In this document: positions 1-12,786 of the stretch, piece after piece | Numbering within the stretch: position 1 is the stretch's first letter | Layout: the number at the start of each line of letters is the position of its first letter | NCBI RefSeq assembly: GCF_008831285.2 | Contig: NC_045146.1 | Span: 19,793,289 to 19,857,288 of the forward strand | DNA from: Nymphaea colorata | Lineage: Eukaryota; Streptophyta; Magnoliopsida; Nymphaeales; Nymphaeaceae | DNA length: 64,000 nucleotides | Reading direction: 5' to 3' | Position numbers and translations under genes: made by a program | Notes under the pieces: model-generated | Database searches by the model: none | Told to the model about the DNA's origin: nothing | Seen by the model: the letters and a program-made list of their open reading frames with translations, nothing else

Positions 1-424
1 GTGGATGTTTCTACAAGTACTTGAGTTCACAGTGTTCACATGTGAAAAATCAGTAATCTCGGATCTGCATTGCATAGTCTAAAGTTGACAAGCTCAGTTG
101 GGCATGAACTTCTCAGTGGTTCCTCAGAATTGGCCTTTGATGATGATGTTTCTTTCCCATGTTGTCCTTGCAATGTGGATGTTTCTACCTGTACTTGAGT
201 TCACAGCGTTCACACGTGAAAAATCAGTAATCTCGGATCTGCATTGCATAGTCTAAAGTTGACAAGCTCAGTTGGGCATGGACTTCTCAGTGGTTCCTCA
301 AAATTGGCCTTTGATGATGATGTTTCTTTCCCATGTTTTCCTTGCAATGTGGTTGTTTAAGTACTCGAGTTCACAGCGTTCACATGTGAAAAATCAGTAG
401 TCTCGGATCTGCATTGCATAGTCT
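1..424. repeat. Tandem array, 174-bp unit, about 2.4 copies
   Basis: Two complete 174-bp units (1-174 and 175-348) are followed by a partial third (349-424). Each begins with GTGGATGTTT or GTGGTTGTTT and contains GATCTGCATTGCATAGTC. The copies differ by only a few substitutions, and the third has a small deletion near its start. There is no convincing reading frame. The array may extend left of the window. Nothing recognisable as a gene follows between 425 and 1023. Confidence 0.9.
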
Positions 425-1023
425 TCTGCGAACTTGACGGTGGATAAAGTATTTAAGTTAGCCTGATGGTTATCTTGTCTGGAAACATCTCCATGTTTCA
501 TGCTTCTCATTGAGCGGCTATTGTTTCTTTGTACATGCACACGTGATCTTTTTGCAACTGGCTTACATCAAATGGAATGCGAACTATGTAGTGTTTGGTT
601 TCCGAATGGTTATGTTACTGTGGGGGTGTGATTATTTTCTTGTCCATCAAATAGTAGCTGATGCAGTGATCACAAGCGAAGTTAATAATAACATTTAGGC
701 AAAATGATAAGGCCGTGCTTCAATTCTCCTTGTCGCAACTTGGTTTTGCTGGTTTGGCAGGTTGTTCTCATTTCGCTGTTCATTGTGCTGGCTATTTATC
801 CCATGCAGTAGTTTACTGGTCGCTGTTGCTTATACACAAGCTGCACTGAATGGACCTAGTCTTCTTGCTCTACTGGAAGGAAACTATGTATCTAATGTTG
901 TAGATGTATCGCATGGATATCGTTGAGGTAAAAAGTTGGAAGGCAGATTTCATAGTATTTACAAAGCACGAATGCAAGAGGAACTTCACTATAATCGTCA
1001 GTGCTTTTGTTGTCCCTCTCCTT

Positions 1024-3363
1024 GCCCTGTTCACGATGGTATCCTCTAGTACTACGCTGAACAGTAAAGGAAAAAGTTTTTAACTCCGCCATTGGTTGAG
1101 GTTTTACTTGGCCAATGCCAGTCCCAAGCCTGGATAAAGGAGGAGGGTTTAAGTATTTATTTATGTAGAGATCAGGCCATCCTTCTGCTGACCTTCTCAA
1201 CAATGGACCACATATTCTTAGTATTGCAAGGTGAAACAGGTGGCCTGGCCTGACCTGGTGTGTGGTTATAGGTGTCAATACTGGCATCCAACCATTAAGT
1301 TTGTCCATCTGGTACGAGTTAAATTTAGTCTGAATTGATATTAGATGACAAAAATGTTTGTTATGACTACGGTTAAAGTTGAAATGCAGGTAAGCAAGGA
1401 CAGTTTTGAGTCTTTTGACTACGGTTAAAGTTGAAATGCAGGTAAGCATGGAAGAATCCCTCTCATGCCGGGCATAGATGCACATGAGAGAAAAGAATCT
1501 TAAAACAGGACAGTTGTGAGTATGGTTTATTAAAGTTGGAGAAAATGACGGACTTGGCCTTGGTGTGGCCGACCACACTAGAGTACAGATGTTTTCTTCA
1601 ATGCTTAACATAGCTGCAGTCGTATCAATTCAAAATGAATTTAATGAGAGCAGCAACTACCGTGAGGCTCACTCATGGGCGAATATGGAATTGAGTGGGG
1701 GGATTAACCAGCTTTCTGTCGGATGTGATCGATTATCTTATAGCTACTACTGAAAATTTCAAGTTCTTATTCCAACTGCTTATTTGATCGGATAACTCAT
1801 GTTATTTGCAATGTTTGTACATTATGAATTATAAAAAATGATGACGAACCACTTACTCATTTTGCATTATATTGTGAGCAAGGTACTTTTGCGATCAAGC
1901 AAATTAATGGTAATTGATATTTGATTTTTAAAAATATTAGTTAATTTGATCTACTTTTATAATTTTATTGGATAACTGATTTGTGCGTGGACTGCTTGCA
2001 AAAGCCTGCCATAACTATATGATCAACAATTCCTTAAGGTGGCAAATTTACTGTAGCACAGGAAATTTATTGCAAATTTTTAAAAAATTTTCCAGTTTAT
2101 CAAACATGAAAAAAAAAATTAGTCCGTCGGGGTTGAATACCACAACATATTTTTGAAAAAAAATTTCAATCTGAGAGATGAAAAATTTTTTCTACCTTCT
2201 TCTTCCTCCTTCGTTCCCTTCTTCCTCTGCCTGCCTTGTTCCCTTTTTCCTTTCTTCGCCTCTCTTTTTTCTCCGCCTCCTTTCTTTCTTTAAGTTCCGT
2301 TGCTGGAGGTTATATACGTGCGAACGCTTTTGCTGGAGGTTATATACGTGCGAACGCTTCTCACGATTTGCAATTTCTCGATAAAATTTGAGCATTGAGG
2401 AAAAAGTATACCCCAACCATGGAGTCCGGACTTTAGTATTGGTAAGTGAGCGATGACACCGACCTTGTTGAGGATCTCTAGCGCATGTGCGTGGATTCTC
2501 TGCCATTTTGGAACAATCTTTGGTAGTTCCCTCCTCTCTCTCTCTCTCCCTTTATTACAAATCATCGGTATCACCTAATTCATGGGTGGCAATCTCTTCT
2601 TCACGTAGGTCCAAATTTGATGCCCCATATTCACAGGGAAGACATGAAGCAACTATGTATATCAATTAAATGTTCATTAAACCATTTTGACTACGCAAAC
2701 AAAAAACGCCCATTACAATTTGATTGCTGCAAGCTCTTTCTCTAGTGCCAAGATCCTATCCTGCAGTTTGGAAAAGGGGACAGAGCAGCACCTCTTCCTA
2801 CTTCCCTTGTGGCAACTTGTCAGGAACTGGGATGATGAAGTAAGGCACCAACTATGATTTCACAAGAGAGTAGGGGAGAACGGGTTCAAGCATACCCCAG
2901 TGTTGTCCCTAGTTGAAATGGGGGGGACGTTCCGCCATCGGAGACGCTTTGGGCTGGTCATTGGAAAACATGCCGCAGATGGAAATGGTTTGGACATCGT
3001 CGATGATGGGATTAAGTCTTGGAAACAGATGCTGCAGATCGTCTTGGCGAATCGGTCCCTCACCTTCGAATGGTCGAGTTCCATGGATCGATAGAGAGAG
3101 AAATAGCTTTGATTCTGTGGCCCCTCGGACCTGTTCTCCAGCAAGTCGACCAGAACCCTGATCCCAGAGACTGCCCTGAGCACGTCGAGGCTCTTGGGGC
3201 ACTCGGCCACCTGCACCGCCATGGCAGTTGCTTCGTCAACGATTCCAGCGAACAGCACCGGAATCGGCACCGGAGACCTGTTCTACGGCGTGTTCTGATG
3301 TCTAAAAGCTTTGATCTACAAATGGTAAAGCTTAAATGGAGCATGCAGGCAACACACACTGAT
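1024..3363. repeat. Segmental tandem duplication, copy 1
   Basis: Three blocks of this interval recur in the same order downstream. Block A (1024-1603, starting GCCCTGTTCACGATGG) matches 3364-3958. Block B (about 2520-2745, with a CT run and GGGAAGACATGAAGCAACT) matches about 4020-4288. Block C (3188-3357, with GCACTCGGCCACCTGCAC) matches 4286-4453. Copy 1 has extra sequence between the blocks (1604-2519 and 2746-3187). A 30-bp direct repeat lies at 2301-2360. Block C ends next to the start of the second block A, so the two copies are adjacent. Confidence 0.8.
2860..3270 (-). pseudogene. Possible armadillo-repeat-like gene fragment
   Basis: The minus strand reads 136 residues. The first part (AVQVAECPKSLDVLRAV, then VLVDLLE) resembles an armadillo/U-box helical repeat in residue pattern. 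The rest is low-quality and the same strand reads in other frames, so frame breaks are likely. Block C of the neighbouring duplication repeats only the armadillo-like end (about 4300-4380). No start, intron signals or full domain can be defined. This rests on residue pattern alone; it may equally be chance coding potential inside a repeat. Confidence 0.25.
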
Positions 3364-4029
3364 GCCCTGTTCACGATGGTATCCTCTAGTAATACGGTGA
3401 ACGGTAAAGGAAAAAGTTTTTAACTCCGCCATTGGTTGAGGTTTTACTTGGCCAATGCCAGTCCCAAGCCTGGATAAAGGAGGAGGGTTTAAGTATTTAT
3501 GTCTTTACTATGTAGAGATCAGGCCATGCTTCTGCTGACCTTCTCAACAATGGACCACATATTCTCAGTATACTGGTGAGCATTGTCATGGCAGGTGACT
3601 TTGGAAGGTGAAACAGGTGGCCTGGCCTGACCTACGTTGCATAGAGTGTGTGTAGTTATAGGTGTCAATACAGGCATCCAACTATCTAAATAAGGCCTTT
3701 CACCTAAATTAATACTAAATGATAAAAATATTTGTTACTTTTTTTTTTCTTTTTTTCTTAAGCATGGACAGTTTTGAGTATGGTTAAAATTGATGCAGGT
3801 AAGCATGGAAGAATCCGTCTCATGCCGGACATAGAAGCACACGATACAAAAAAGAATCTTAGAAACTGGACAGGTCTGAGTATGGTTAAAGTTGGAGAAA
3901 ATGACGGACTTGACCTTGGTGGGGCCAACCACACTAGAGTATAGATGTTCTCTTCAATCAAGAAAGTTCCTAGAGTTGGAGGGAAGCGAGGGAGGAGGGA
4001 TGGGGACTCCATGAACAGTCTGTGGTCGT

Positions 4030-4078
<49 letters not shown>

Positions 4079-4453
4079 ATTACAAAATCATCGCTATCCC
4101 CTAATTCATGGTTAGCATATGTTATCCTGGTAATGGCTTCTTCATGTAGGTCCAAATTTGATACCCCGTCTTCGCAGGGAAGACATGAAGCAACTGTGTA
4201 AATCAATTAAATGCTCAGCAAACCATTTTAACTACACAAAGAAAAAAGGCCCATTGCAATTTGTTTGCGGCAAGCTCTTTCTCTAGGCTCTTTGGGCACT
4301 CGGCCACCTGCACTGCCATGGCGGTTGCGTCGTCAACGTTTACAGCGAACAGCACCGGAATCAGCACCGGAGACCTGTTCTAAGGCGTGTTCTGATGTCT
4401 AGTAAAAGCTTTGATCTACAAATGGTAAGTTTAAATGGAGCATGCAGGCAACA
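3364..4453. repeat. Segmental tandem duplication, copy 2 (shorter)
   Basis: This interval carries blocks A, B and C in the order found in copy 1, but nearly fused, so it is about 1.1 kb against 2.3 kb. Block B is expanded by a CT microsatellite at 4033-4076. The copies differ by scattered substitutions and small indels. Either copy 2 lost the spacers or copy 1 gained insertions. Confidence 0.78.
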
Positions 4454-5697
4454 CAGATCTATTTCACAGAGCAACCCACCTAAGTTAGCTCACGAGATCT
4501 AGAACCCAATCAACAGCTTATTTGTGCTAACAACCTGCATCTTTTCTTAGACGAGGCAAGCTTAATGAGATTGAGTTCAGGTTGGTTGACCAAAAATTAG
4601 CATAGCGAAAGTATCCTCCGTTCGATATTCTATAGTTTTGGGTGAGCGAGAGGTGTTAACCTCCACTGCCCAAGCAAGGCCCGAAGACCCCCCATTCCTC
4701 CTGCTTTTGGGGTCCTCAGCTGCGTCGGTGTCAGCGATAGCAATGGTGTTGGTCAGTTAGACGAATTATGGCTGTAAAACTAGTAACACAAGTTAAATTT
4801 TCAGTGTCCTTCTTGCACCGAGTCTTTTTCTTGCATTTACTTTTCAGGTATGAAGGACCTGCGGCATTTTACTGGTGCTCCTGATGCTGTTCTGCCTCCC
4901 ACAGAATCCTCTTGTGGAAGCATCGCCAATTGGTTGGTGGTAGACTTATGAACCGGAGAGCTGGCCTTGATTGAAGTAGACTTATTAAACATATGGGTCG
5001 TTGTTTTTTTTTTTTTTTTTTTTTATGTTAAAGGCATTCGAGTAATCTTGAATCCCGGTTGTTTTCAATGTTAAAGAGGCATTTTAGCCATTTTGAACAC
5101 AAAACAGCAACCAACTTCAAAACAGTAACTTTGATACTTTTCTAAATTATGCTTCTTGTGGAAGGGCTGAAATAATACAGGAACATTGGATCAGTCGGGG
5201 TCAACATTGTCCAGACCTTTAGTTGCATGCAATCCCACTGAATCAATCAATCTGTTAGGTGAAAATAAAATAGGCAGATAAAATATGCCATTTGATTTTT
5301 TTATTATTTTTCTATGAATTTATTTTATTAGATATATGTATTCCAAGATTGAGATAACTCAAAAAATTGAGTCACTCTCTTTGGAAAGGCATCGAATAAA
5401 GAGATTAAAAAAAGTTCCATTATTGCTTCTCTCAACACACATATATATATATATATATATAATTTAGATAATCCATTTAAAACAGTTTAAGCAGATGAAT
5501 GATTGAGAAAAAAAATGTAAACTAATATTAGATGACAAAAATGTCCATGATATATTTTTCTCTTAACCATCTATCATGTTTGATCACAGTCCTGATTAGA
5601 TGGCTAGGTGACTCTTAGAATCACCATTCTTTTTTTTTCTCTCTATATATAACCATGTCTCTTTTTCATATTATAAAAAAAGAAGACACCCAAAAAC

Positions 5698-5761
<64 letters not shown>

Positions 5762-7066
5762 AGAGAGAGAGAGAAGCTCATTTTTTTTGTGTCGTTTTAA
5801 TTTTAATACAAACATCCAATAAAAGAAATTCATTGAAAAAGTGCACAAATACAAATGACGTGTTTTATCAGCCTACCTTGTTTTAGCCCAACCCATTGGT
5901 TGATTTAGTGTGAGTGCGATCAATATTCATGCATTATTTCAACCCTTCCATAAAACGCATAATTTAGGAACAAAACAATGCCTACTCTACTGTCCAAGAA
6001 GCTCGTTGCTATCTTTGTGACTTAAAATGACTAAAATGCCCTTAACGTTGAAACCAACAACGGTCTTCAGAAGTGAACCAACGTGGTTGCGATGTTGGGG
6101 GCTCAACCGCTTAAGGTCAAGAAAAGCAACGACACCCTCCCCCTTTTCCTCTGAAGGGCAAAAATGGAAAAGTGATGTTTTGGGGTCAAAGGACGAAGAT
6201 ACCCCTCCACCACTCATAAAGGCAACTTAGTTTGTTTGCTTGGTGCTGATCAACTGCTGCTATGGATGATCACTTCCCATATTGAATATTCTTTTCTGTG
6301 TGAAAATGTCCAAATTTTATTCATGTATTTGCATTGGAGAGTGTTCGTTATGTATTACGTACGAAATCAACTTAGTTCCCAAGATTTTAGGAGCAAATTA
6401 AAATGACAATAAAAATTATAAACAAAGAGAAGGGAAAATTAAACTTACATGAAGAAAAAATGCGGGATGCACAGGCATGGTACCGAAATATATATTCAAA
6501 CTTTTTGAATCCATGGTTGAATGTTTAAGAAAAATCCAAACACATCCATAATAAATTTCCGAATGGTTGTATGTAAGATTCAATTTCTCACTGGATCTAG
6601 TTACATAATAAAGAATTTGAACTCGATTTTGTTACATTTTGTTAGTCGATTAATACCAGACAGCTACATCTATTGTGTACATTTTCTTTCCCTTTTTCCG
6701 ACTTTCTTTTTTTATACGAGTACGATCTGCGAAAGAGGTATTCACTAATATTTTTGAGCTTTTGATTTTTCAATATACATGAAAATTAAGCTGACACAAA
6801 TTTCCTAGAAGCAGCTTGAAATCCACTCTTGTCATCCAAATGACCACGTTTAAAAAGTAAAATTCATCGACCATTTATTTCAAGGTTTCCGTGTTCGAGT
6901 TAAAGCCCAACCAATTTTTCGTTCATGCTCATGGTTAGTTGTAGGTTCAAATCTGGTTCCCATAGCAACCAATTTTTCTTGTCAAGTTCTTGGCCGTGAT
7001 GGGCGGGATCCGATAACTTTCAAATGAAAAGGCGGCAGTTGAAAGTGGCGGTTGCACCCAACCAAC
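4454..7066. other. AT-rich intergenic DNA, no gene found
   Basis: No supported gene. Simple repeats include a poly-T run near 5008-5025, a short AT run at about 5441-5461 and the (TA)n tract listed separately. The minus strand at 5987-6217 reads 76 residues, but composition and context do not support a gene. Phrases such as the CATTTTAGTCATTTT-like stretch near 6010-6040 (minus strand) suggest repeat-derived DNA. Confidence 0.6.
5701..5774. repeat. (TA)n microsatellite followed by (GA)n
   Basis: An uninterrupted TA tract of 58 bases (5701-5758) runs into A then GA repeats (about 5761-5774). It is a simple-sequence repeat, likely length-polymorphic, with no coding role. Confidence 0.95.
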
Positions 7067-7696
7067 TGCAAATGATCTCGATGATCATGCTTATCCTTTA
7101 CATGAACAAATTTATAAATAGGAGACGATTCCGATGGTTGGGTGATGAGAAATTGAACGAGGCATTTCAGCGAAGAAGAGATTACCCGTTCTTCTCTCAA
7201 AGGTGTCTGAATCTCTCCTTCCTTGAGAGGTTACCAGCCTATCGAGCGATCCCCAGTCGCGTCCATCCTCACCTTCTCTTCCGCTACAAAGCTAAGGTAA
7301 ATGATCTGAATCTTTATATTGTGCCATCGAAAAGAAGTATGTGATGCATGTGCGGAATAGGTTTGAAAACCAACATTGGTATCAGAGCAAGATTTACAGT
7401 CTTTTCATTTAATGGCCGGATTGCACCTTTTTTTCATTGTTACGCCTCTCGGTTTCGGCGTACAGGGCGGTTTGCCCTGCTGTTACTGTTTGGAGGGCCG
7501 GAATCCCTCTTCCTACAGCATCTAAAGATCAAACAGAATAAAATAAAAAGGAAGAAAGGGGTGAGTAGAGGGTCAAACGCATACTGCACAGGAGGACACC
7601 GGAATCTGTCGCCGGTGGTTGTGTCCTCTCTTGCAGGCAGCAAGAATGGCAGAGTAGCAGGTTTTCTGCCCAAATGAGGTTGCTTATCCCTCCAAC
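7067..7696 (+). mobile_element. LTR-plus-leader fragment, tandem copy 1
   Basis: This 630-bp unit begins TGCAAATGATCTCGATGATC. It contains a TATA-like stretch (TTTATAAATAGG near 7110-7121) and ends its first part in ...CCAACA. One base later comes TGGTATCAGAGC (7377-7388), the plant tRNA-iMet-type primer-binding site. The rest is leader-like sequence with no retroelement protein. The unit is followed directly by a second copy. It is best read as an LTR, primer-binding site and 5' leader of an LTR retrotransposon duplicated in tandem, or as a non-coding miniature element. The short reading frames through it are not genes. Confidence 0.65.
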
Positions 7697-8310
7697 TGCA
7701 AATGAGCTCGATGATCATCCAAATGATCATGCTTATCCTTTACATGAACAAATTTATAAATAGGAGACGATTCCGATGGTTGGGTGATGAGAAATCGAAC
7801 GAGGCATTTCATCAAAGAAGAGATTACCCGCTCTTCTCTCAAAGGTGTCTGAATCTCTCCTTCCTTGAGAGGTTACGAGCCTATCGAGCGATCCCCAGTC
7901 GCGTCCATCCTCACCTTCTCTTCCGCTACAAAGCTAAGGTAAATGATCTGAATCTTTATATTGTGCCATCGAAAAGAAGTATGTGATGCATGTGCGGAAT
8001 AGGTATGGAAAACCCAAGATTCGTATCAGAGCAAGATTTACAGTCTTCTCCGGCAATGGCTGGATTCCACCGTTTTTTCATTGTTACGCCTCTCGGTTTC
8101 GGCGTACAGGGCCGTTTGCCCTGCTTACTGTTTGGAGGGCAGGAATCCCTATTCCTACAGCATCTAAAGATCAAACAGAATAAAATAAACAGGAAGAAAG
8201 GGGTGGGTGGAGGGTCAAACGCATACTGCACAGGAGGCCACCGGACTCTGTCGCCGGTGGCTGGGTCCTCTCTTGCAGGCAGCAAGAATGGCAGAGTAGC
8301 ACTGTAGCAG
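7697..8310 (+). mobile_element. LTR-plus-leader fragment, tandem copy 2
   Basis: This is a close copy of 7067-7696, sharing TGCAAATGA, CTCGATGATCAT, the TATA-like stretch and the whole LTR-like section. A 12-bp local duplication lies near 7718. The primer-binding site is damaged (TTCGTATCAGAGC near 8024-8036). Similarity runs through the leader to the GGCAGCAAGAATGGCAGAG motif (8278-8296). No third LTR was seen downstream. Confidence 0.65.
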
Positions 8311-11300
8311 GTTTGCTGCCGTTTTGTTCTTTTTATTACTATTATGTTTTTTTGGTTCTTGCGGGCCGCTTTCGCCTACTCCCTCTTCCTTTACTTTGTT
8401 TCGGATTTCGTGTGTATATTATTATATCATTGTTTCTTGGTTTTTTACCCAATTTAATTAATTTGTCTTCTAATTAAATATTACGACATAGATTTGCTAA
8501 CATTTGGTTTCAGATCCATATTCTTATTCAAGTCTGATGTGCGATCCATTTAAAAAATTGGATGTAGATTAAATAGATTACATTTTTTTCATCCTGTTAG
8601 ACTTATTCTCTTTACATGATGATGATCCCGGTACGAATACAACTTGTTTTGAATCACGATTAGTGTTCAGGGATCATAATTTGAATCCACGATCATAACT
8701 TGAATTCTTTTGTGGCATATCAATTTATAATGGGCGTCACATATTGATGCATTGGATCTGCAACTTTGGATCTTGTTTTACTTGAAGATTCATTTCTGTT
8801 AATTTCATTCTTCATTTAGATCCATGTTTATGATCCAAATGAAGTTATTATCTAAATTACATCCGTAGACCCAAAGATGTTCAGAGTCCAAACTTGGCCT
8901 CGATATGAAGACCAGCACAGCATGAGATTTGGTTTCATGCCCAACTGGTCCATAGTGAATTGAACATTTTTGGAAATGGGGATGTCTTCATAAATGCCTG
9001 AATGTTCTCCTACACGAAGAATAGTCTCTTTTCAAGGAGATGTATTATAAAAACATGGCAGTGGCCTCGTCTTCTCTGAAATGCAAATTTTCAATCTGAC
9101 ATTGTGGTGCAACTCTAATTCATGATGCAGTCTACCTTTCTATTACATATTTATGGTTATCTGAGCTATTGCTAGCCAACCAGTCTACTAAGAAAGACAT
9201 GGAATACATCTTGAGTGCTATTCATAATCTTTTTTAAAAAAAAAAAAAATTGTAGTTCATCGGCTTAATCATCAGATCTGGCATCCTAACTAGTGGAGTT
9301 GATTGTCCAGATTTAATGCAATTAAGCATTGCTGCATGCACCTGGGATCAGGAAAATTGTCTCAAAGTCTACATCCAAGTTGTTTCAGGTGCATATGGCA
9401 CGTTCTCTCTACCATCATACTCCTCTTAGCTTGGTCATCTCTTATTATGCTTGGAGATTAGGTAAGGATGCTTTTGAAGAGTGTGTGACTATCTAGGTAG
9501 ATCCAAACAGGTACGTATATGACTGTCTTTGTCTAATCTATGAATTGCAGTTTTGGTTTTATTTACTGGGTGCTTTTGTTAGATGTGAAATTTTTGCACT
9601 AGAGAGATTTCTGCGCTGGGAATTTGCTGTTGCCAGAGTTTTTCTATGTTGGTCTTCAAAAAGTGTGTGTGCAGGTTGTGTTGCAGTACAAGGAATGAAG
9701 GAATGCTTTCTGCAGATTAATATTTCTCCCTCTTTTATCTACTTTTCTAATTACTCTCTTTTTTGAAACTGCTTTTTCTCCTTTACAGCATCTTTTCTTT
9801 CTCTTTGTGTATTTGAATAGTTTGACACTCGTCTTTTTAGCTTATCATTTTTCATATATTATCTTGTATCTGTAGTTAAGATGATAGGGACATGGTCTGA
9901 ATCCATTGGTAGTTACGCGATGAGAGCATTTGGTACAAATTCATCGATTTTCTGTCCAGTTTTAGTTGAAATCAAGATGTAATTTCTGCCTTTCAAAGTC
10001 CAACTTCTTTTGAACACTTGTTTGCAGAAGGTTTGTAGGTCTTGAGCTCATGGGTCAATTGTCTATAGGTGTTGGATTATGTGTGCCACTTGGATTATGT
10101 TTGCCAGTAACACTGAGTGGATTTGTAAAACTCCATCAGAACTGACCGCTGCTTGTTAGCAGCAGTGAAAACTTTGTTGAGGAACTCACTCAGGATTCAT
10201 TCTGGCCATTCTTAGTAGTAGGGGTGGATCTCCCTAAGTAGTATAAATTTATAGAATTTTCATTGGACCTTATGAAAGTTTTTTAGAAATGTTATGTAGT
10301 ACATATTTTGTTTTTCAGGCACCAAAGGGCTATGGCCCCCTAGCTCTGCCCTTGCATAGTAAATTGATTGCCAACTATGTCACATGGGAGTGGGGTACAG
10401 GTGCAAAGCAATTTTGAATGTGGATATATGGACACACATGGAACATTGATTTTTCGATGATTTAGAGGAATCTGGCGTCTCTCACACAAAACCTAATATA
10501 ATGCATTGAGCTGCATGTGTGAGAGGCCAGATGTATATATTATTAGCTTCTATCAGTTTGTAAGAGTAGTATTTTCAACTGCAGAGAGACAACCTTTAGA
10601 GCAGTACACATATAGCATTGACTACCATATACCCTCATGTGTACTTACTACTTGTGCACAAAAAAGTCGTATCATAAACATACTCATGCAATCATGCACA
10701 CTGATGTTAGGGTGTAGCCAGAGGGAGTCAGTAGAGCCATGGCCCTCCTCAAATTTTAAAGAGAAAGAATTCACACCCAAACAAAATTGTGGATATACCA
10801 ACAGATGCTGGCTATATATATTTGTGAATAATATGAATATGCTATTAATACAAATATGCCCTTTATCAGTTTTTTTTCAGGCAAATGGTACAAAAAATGC
10901 AAATGATATGTTGTTTTATAATTTTTGTGTACATCAATATGTATAGGGATATGATTTTTTGTCCACTGCTTTGGAAGATAGTCACTCTGCAGTTTCCACA
11001 TGCTGCTACTTTAAAATAATAGGCACTGAATGGTTTAATTTTGAAGTGTGAACTGTTTATTATGTCTCCTGAAATTGCTCTGCACCTGTGTCCACACTTG
11101 CGCCCCTACTTGCCTTCATTCCCAAACTTATGTATAGGCATTTGAAGTAAAACTGAGGCACATCAATTGCTGGTTCAAACTTAAATCATCGAATGTAGTA
11201 ATACCTTAAAAATCAAATTACCAGTGGAAACCAATTGTTCCATCCTTGGCATCTCGAGAACACTAATCAAACAACCTATAATGTCTCATAAGTCTCCCAC

Positions 11301-12786
11301 TTACCAAGTGCCTGATTCTTTTATGCAGCCAAACTTTAGGCTCTAGTTTTCTCCATTAGTTATATATGATATATCACCAAGAAAAATTTAAAGAAATTAT
11401 AGCTTGTCACTATTTGATATGAATAAGATTTTCCAACACTTTTTTGCCTAGGTTATTGCCAATAAGTTTTTCATAAATATTAATATTATATTATTTTCAT
11501 CACCAGTATTAGGGCCAACTCTGATTTTTAGCACTAATATCATTGCCACTATTGCTACTACTATCACCATTATATTGTTGAACCTCAATGATTATTAGTA
11601 TTATTATTGCTATCACTTTCACCCCCACTACCACGGTCAACAATAACAATAACTCTTTAAATAAATGCTAACTTTATTTTTTTATTTTTTGTCAAAAAAC
11701 AGTTAATTAAAAGAGCTCTCTCAAAATCTCTAATGTGATCTACATGTGTCTAGTGTCTAAATTACACATTATTGCCTTTGTTGTTGATTTTTCACTCCTT
11801 GTGTCTGCCTAATTNNNNNNNNNNNNNNNNNNNNNNNNNNNNNNNNNNNNNNNNNNNNNNNNNNNNNNNNNNNNNNNNNNNNNNNNNNNNNNNNNNNNNN
11901 NNNNNNNNNNNNNNATTGTTTATATCCAATGAATATTCAAATTAAGGTGCTAGTACAATCGCTTAATCATGATGACAATGCTATATTTATTAGGTCATAA
12001 CAATTGAATTGATATATTTTTTTATTTTTTTAAAACTTGAATAAAGAACCTTAGGTTGCCAAAAAGAGATGCGGCCTTCCCTGGCCACCTAAACTTTTTT
12101 CGGCACGCCATTGTTCTTTCTCACTACATGCAGATCCTTCACCACTCTACAGTTTGAATTTTGACAGAACCGTGGGATGGGCTCCCCTAGTTCCAAGTTT
12201 CCAACTGACCCGGATCTAATCAAACTGTTATTGTTGCTGTAGCTCCGTCGGCGTTTGTATGATCAAAATCGCGAAACCCACAAAAGGAATTTGACAACAT
12301 GAAGGGTATCCTAGTTTATGACCAAAAGATGGGTTTAAACAAGGGCTTCACTTTTTCCCTTGCTTTTGGGGCGTATACCGAAGGTGGGGTGGTGGCGTTT
12401 TCTTTGCTGGTAGGTAGGAACGTCAGGACACTGTGGGATGCCGATGACGAGCTCTATCTGTCATGATCGGCGGATTGGGAAGTAGAGGCTAATTACGACC
12501 CTGACTTTTTCCGGTAGGATTAGCAATCTAGTTACCAATTGTCTAGATCGGTGATCGCTATCTTCCTTAATGGCTATCCTTTTCCTGTATGAATCAAGCC
12601 GGATTATCTGTAATTTTTCATTGATTTGCTACTCATCTTTCCTTCTACCTACACGCAGATGTGGAAAGTAAACTGGAATTTCCTCAGTTGTTCGGTCACG
12701 ATCCTGTGCGCGATCTTTCCCTCTGTCTCTAGAATCATAGACTAGAGCAGTCGGACTAGATCGCTCATCACCACATCATTGTAGTC
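8311..12786. other. AT-rich intergenic DNA upstream of maspardin
   Basis: No gene could be supported. Phrases like GCTATGGCCCCCTAGCTCTG (near 10330) and GAGCCATGGCCCTCCTC (near 10733) look like scattered decayed transposon sequence. The stretch 12000-12786 is less AT-rich, holds the assembly-gap flank and should include the promoter and 5' UTR of the maspardin gene. No TATA box could be chosen with confidence. Confidence 0.55.
11815..11914. other. Assembly gap (100 N)
   Basis: Exactly 100 N bases. This is a conventional placeholder for a gap of unknown size, so distances across it are unreliable. Confidence 0.99.

Noticed and set aside
892..1611. 239-residue open frame on the minus strand
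   Set aside because: It spans block A of a segmental duplication; the duplicate at 3364-3958 does not keep the frame, and no domain or splice pattern is visible.
4848..4975. Possible isolated exon after TTTTCAG (YEGPAAFYW)
   Set aside because: The frame stops quickly and no neighbouring exon could be linked.
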